Positions 60,531 through 64,000 of a stretch of 64,000 bases of DNA are shown in pieces. The stretch is from contig CM025853.1 in the NCBI GenBank assembly GCA_003952965.2, positions 293,594 to 357,593 of the forward strand, written 5' to 3'. The position numbers and the translations under genes are program-made. Every line of letters starts with the position of its first letter. The stretch's first letter is position 1. The notes beneath the pieces were generated by a model. The model did no database searches and had not been told where the DNA came from. It worked only from the letters and a program-made list of their open reading frames with translations. The DNA comes from Morella rubra. Lineage: Eukaryota > Streptophyta > Magnoliopsida > Fagales > Myricaceae.

Positions 60531-61084
60531 CTGTGGAGCTTGGAAGCCGAAAGATTATGTTATATATCCACAATATGCCTGGCCAATAAGGAGATATATC
60601 ATGTAGTACTGTGTTTTGCTTCTAATTATGTTGTCAAATATTGTGTTGTGTGTTTTTCGAAGCGTACTTGGATAAGGCCAATAAGTGGATCATATATATG
60701 GTGTGTTTTTCAGGTTTCATTAATTATGTTAAAACTAAATGTCTTGTATTTATAAGTATTGTTATAATTATGATCAATTACTTCTGTCCTATCAACTCTA
60801 CTTCACGCTTGAAGGAGAGCTCGAGCCTCACCAAAAACATTTCGTATAAAGATTGCATGGCCAAGTGATTTTGGCGGATTAAAATTAGAATTAAGGGATA
60901 AATTTTGTACTTTTCTCTCGCTGACTATTGGGTGCTGACACATTGCACTCTAAGTTATCGATTTCGTAACACTTTGCCCATGATCAATTAGTACTCATTT
61001 ATACTTTGCACCCTGTGCTGTTAATTTGTATGAAAATTGATATTTTGATTAAGTAAAATGACAACATTAACCAAACAAAATCTA

Positions 61085-61490
61085 ATGGCAGAAAATTATG
61101 AGAACGAAACTCATAGCAGAAGTCAGGAAGAGAAAAATCACAAATATCATGCCAATCACAGCACATACAGCAGCTACAAAGTTAGTAGGATTACACAAAC
61201 TGCAGCTACACTCTGTCATCGCTCCATCAATAGAACAATAGCAGCTACACTCTGGCATCAATGATTTGAACACCCCAGAATTTAAGAACAATAATTTCCC
61301 TGCCATGGTTTGAAGCTTTCAAAACAGAAGCCCGGGATTTGATAGAAAATACAATATCATTAAGAACATGAACCAGTCTTCTAGGCGCTCCATGATTGAG
61401 TTTGTTATTCCTTTCTCTCCAAACCCAATAAACAGTAGCAGCGAACATAAGTTTACGGATATGATTGAACGTAGGCAATGTGGATTCCCA
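61085..61490 (-). pseudogene. LINE ORF2 C-terminal fragment
   Basis: On the minus strand, from about 61490 down, it reads TFNHIRKLMFAATVYWVWRE followed by RNNKLNHG, the C-terminal region that follows the zf-RVT domain in plant LINE reverse transcriptases. The frame ends at 61245; sequence to about 61085 looks like 3' untranslated LINE. Upstream it joins abruptly to LINE ORF1 sequence in the opposite orientation. Confidence 0.6.
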
Positions 61491-62260
61491 TTCAGATGAT
61501 AAGGCTTTGAATAGCAACCAGAATGGTGATAGATCTGATGGTGAGCAGAGCCCGGTGAAGAGGTTGGCAGATGTTGCGGAGGAGGCAGAGAACCTGAGGT
61601 TGGATTTTGCAAAGTTGAGGAAACAGGTGAAAGGAAATACTTCTGGTTTTAGAGAGAACCGGTGGTTTAATACCCCTAATCGCAGGGGGAGAAGTAGAGG
61701 TAAGGGTAGAGCATCCCGCTTGACCAGCCAACCATATGCCGCTATTTGGAAGAAGAGAAGGGAGAGCAGACCTCCTAGTCGACGAAATTCCAGATAGAGA
61801 CCATCTTTGAATGAGAATGTTACAACGCAAAATGGTGCCACGACGGTTGTGGAGCCTGGAGGTAGGTGTAGCCCGATGAAACAGTCGTTTGCCGGAGCTG
61901 TAATGGGAATGACTAAACCGGAAGCAAGGATGTTGAGTAGAGGTAATACTCTTAATCTCAGCTATTTTAAGCCATTTAGTGATGGGAGAATTGTTGTGAA
62001 ACCTCCCCCGGAAGTAGCTGAGGAGGGAGCCTACGAGTGGCAAACGACCATTGTAGGGCATTTTATTGCTCAGAAGTTGGGGTACCATGTTGTTGCTGCT
62101 ATAGCTCCAAAAATTTGGGAGAGATTTGGCTACTTGATGTTTTGTCTTCTGAACATGGCCTTTTCTGTTTGAAATCCCATTTTTTCTAAGGGCCAACAAC
62201 CATTTGATAAGTTCCTCTAACTTATCAATTTGCATGCAATCGGGTGAGCTAATCATGTCT
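61490..62260 (+). pseudogene. LINE ORF1 fragment (DUF4283-type), opposite orientation
   Basis: Plus-strand frames read ENLRLDFAKLRKQVKG and a basic RGRSRGKGRASR region. After a stop near 61798 they continue with MKQSFAGAVMG, GRIVVKPPPEVAEEG and WQTTIVGHFIAQKLGYHVV, which is the DUF4283 start (W..T.VG.F...K). Frames break after 62170. ORF1 of plant LINEs is an RNA-binding protein. Here it abuts the ORF2 end of the opposite strand. Confidence 0.6.
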
Positions 62261-62389
62261 CTAGCAATGAAATCTTAACACTTGTACTTAATCAGCATCC
62301 TTCTTGATCAGTATATTCTATCAACTATAAGATGCAAACAGATAAAATATCTATGCATAAGAATTCTTTTTTCAATAAAACACATAGTT

Positions 62390-63397
62390 CAAATTATTAT
62401 TATTTTTGGGTGAAAGGTGAAGATAAATAAATCAGAATAGATATTCAATATAGAATTAGCAGGGGAAAACCCCTGCAAAATAACCAAAAGAGAAAAAAAA
62501 ATATAACAGAACAGACGCTCACAATAGTAGCATATCAGCACACAGAACTACAGTAAGCACTAGAGCAGCGAATCCACATACAGCAGCATAGCAACACACA
62601 ACACGCCTAATCCGGCAGTAGGACAGCACACGGCAGTAGAGCAACCTACAACAGAGCAACACGCCCAACATGGCAGCAGCACATAAACAACATAACAGCA
62701 TACACCATCAGTGGAAATCAGTCCTCATTGTCAAGATCCCAAAAGCTAAGGAAGGCAGCATCAGCTCTATGATTGGGAGGAGTGTTCAGATGTCTGATTC
62801 TTGCCTTAACTTTAAACAGAACGTCATTAAGGACCCTAATTATTCTTTTACTCTTGCCACTAAAAACTCTGTTATTTCTCTCCCCCTAGACATTGTAGAC
62901 TATTGCAGCAAGTGTAAGCCTACGGATAGTGTTGAGGAGTGATCTTCCATCCAATTGCTGGCAGCCCAATCAATAGTCTCTTCCCATGTTCGATTCACAC
63001 GGGGCAATCTGCATTTGTCACCTAGGGTCAGCCACATAAGTTGAGCAAAATGGCAGGAAAAATAGAGGTGATCAAGGCTCTATTCATGCTCTCTGCATAA
63101 CACACAAACATTAGATTGTACAACACCCATGGCCATAAGCCTATCCATGGTAGACAATTTCCTCCTAACCCCAAGCCAAAGAATAAATGCATCCCGCGAG
63201 ACAAAACCTTTACCCCACACCAATTTCCACCATCCCACTTCACATCCAAGCGGCATAATCAGCTCCATGGCACTACTAACTGAGAAAACTTCATTGGAAT
63301 TGTGGGTCCATTTAACCATATCAGGTCTAGTGGGATTAGGCAAGAATGTGGTTGGAATATCATTTGCCACATCTACATTGTTCAAATTTGATAAAGG
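62390..63397 (-). pseudogene. Second LINE fragment: zf-RVT domain and 3' UTR
   Basis: The minus strand from 63385 reads FLPNPTRPDMVKW, VFSVSSAMELIM, WWKLVWGKGFVSRDAFILWL and KLSTMDRLMAMGVVQSNVCV (LCREHE follows), the zf-RVT domain of non-LTR reverse transcriptases. After a frame change come HLYFSCHFAQLMWLTLGDKC, then a decayed tail. The 3' UTR shows the 'ggggttttcccctgctaattc' and 'cttcacctttcacccaaaaa' end common in plant LINEs, finishing in a TAA/A-rich tail near 62390-62400. The 5' side is cut at about 63397 by the foldback element. Confidence 0.7.
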
Positions 63398-64000
63398 CTA
63401 AATTAGTCCGCACCTCCCACCTTTTCCCAGTTTGGTCCTCAGGGCTCGATTTTTCTAAAAATATCTCTGAGGTGAGGACCCATTACCAAATTGATCCCAT
63501 TGAAATGCACACGTGGCTAACGGCTTACACGTGGGAATTGATAGATTTTTTTAAAAAGCCCAATCGCAATGTGACACGTGTCAGTAAATACAAATAAAAA
63601 TATTTTAAAAAAATAAAAAATAAATCTAAATTAATAAATAATGTTAAAAAAAAAAAGCCTGATCGGGGTCAGGGACCCCCGATCCTTTCCCATTGGAGGC
63701 CCCCTCCACCGGCCGCCGGGGAGTCTGGCCGCCACTATCCCTCCTCAGACTCCTCCTCCCTCCGCTGGCCGCCCAAAACTGGGCGGCCAGAATCCCCCAG
63801 CGGCCGATGGAGGGGGCCTCCACCGACCCCTCCAAGAAAGGATCGGGGTCCCCGACCCCGATCAGGCTTTTTTTTTTTTTTTTAACATTATATTAATTTT
63901 ATATTTATTTTTTATTTTTTAAAAATATTTTTATTTTTATTTATTTTACTGACACGTGTCACATTGGATTGGGAGGGATTTAAAAAAAATCAAACTGTAA
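63398..64000. mobile_element. Foldback element running off the window
   Basis: The left arm (about 63528-63700: 'caatgtgacacgtgtcagtaaa', 'aaaaagcctgatcggggtc') is inverted in the right arm (63840-63990: 'gaccccgatcaggctttttt', 'ttactgacacgtgtcacatt'). A GC-rich centre (63700-63840) itself folds (ctggccgcccaaaactgggcggccag). The outer left sequence (63398-63530) should have its partner just beyond 64000. There is no real coding capacity; open frames in the arms are incidental. Confidence 0.75.

Noticed and set aside
61245..61841. 198-codon minus-strand open frame as one gene
   Set aside because: Only the last part is LINE ORF2; the first part is the antisense of LINE ORF1, so it is a chimera.
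63641..63922. Proline-rich open frames in both strands
   Set aside because: They are produced by the GC-rich foldback core and its arms.

Overview
This is a plant nuclear window. It is AT-rich, with spliced genes, GT-AG introns, TATA boxes, MITEs, CACTA, hAT, LINE and SIRE-type copia elements. The gene families point to a eudicot, probably woody, but I cannot name the species. I see no tRNA, rRNA, CRISPR or bacterial-type operon.

The host genes form one plus-strand cluster of plant class V (GH18) chitinase-like genes spread over about 42 kb. Starts are at 18734 (no signal peptide, catalytic Asp and Glu replaced), 22946 (secreted, catalytic motif intact), 25911 (secreted type, intact motif, one-base frameshift), 32549 (a chitinase-like ectodomain joined to a transmembrane segment and a Ser/Thr kinase, the tobacco CHRK1 layout, now a pseudogene) and 59321 (no signal peptide, catalytic residues replaced). 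All the free-standing chitinase genes share a large first exon and a last exon of only 20-23 bases that ends in an A-x-x-x-W tail. Active secreted enzymes, signal-less pseudoenzymes and a chitinase-like receptor kinase therefore sit side by side. If still expressed, they could combine chitin hydrolysis, chitin binding and chitin-related signalling.

The rest is mostly mobile DNA. 1-3229 is the 3' end of a SIRE-like copia element (env-like tail, polypurine tract, 3' LTR), inserted into the transposase of a CACTA element whose 3' part continues to 8892. 9.1-18.5 kb holds retroelement scraps, a pair of about 800 bp direct repeats each carrying a MITE, and several orphan copies of chitinase upstream sequence. 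29.2-32.4 kb is a decayed hAT element. 36064-47250 is an 11.2 kb CACTA element that splits the receptor-kinase gene; it carries TNP2-like and TNPA-like genes, an extra Transposase_32-type gene and dense GATCGATC arrays near both ends. About 48.7-55.98 kb is a third CACTA-like element with TCCGnAC subterminal motifs and Transposase_32-type remnants. 56.2-58.9 kb contains tandem-like copies of the block that precedes the chitinase genes. 61.0-63.4 kb holds LINE fragments in both orientations, and the window ends inside a large foldback element.

The most notable points are the mixture of intact and catalytically broken chitinases around a CHRK1-like gene, the presence of the same LPYG...TQFL transposon protein type in a copia retroelement and in CACTA-like elements, and the palindromic GATCGATC arrays. 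Many reading frames are broken. I mark those as pseudogenes and cannot exclude assembly errors for single-base indels.
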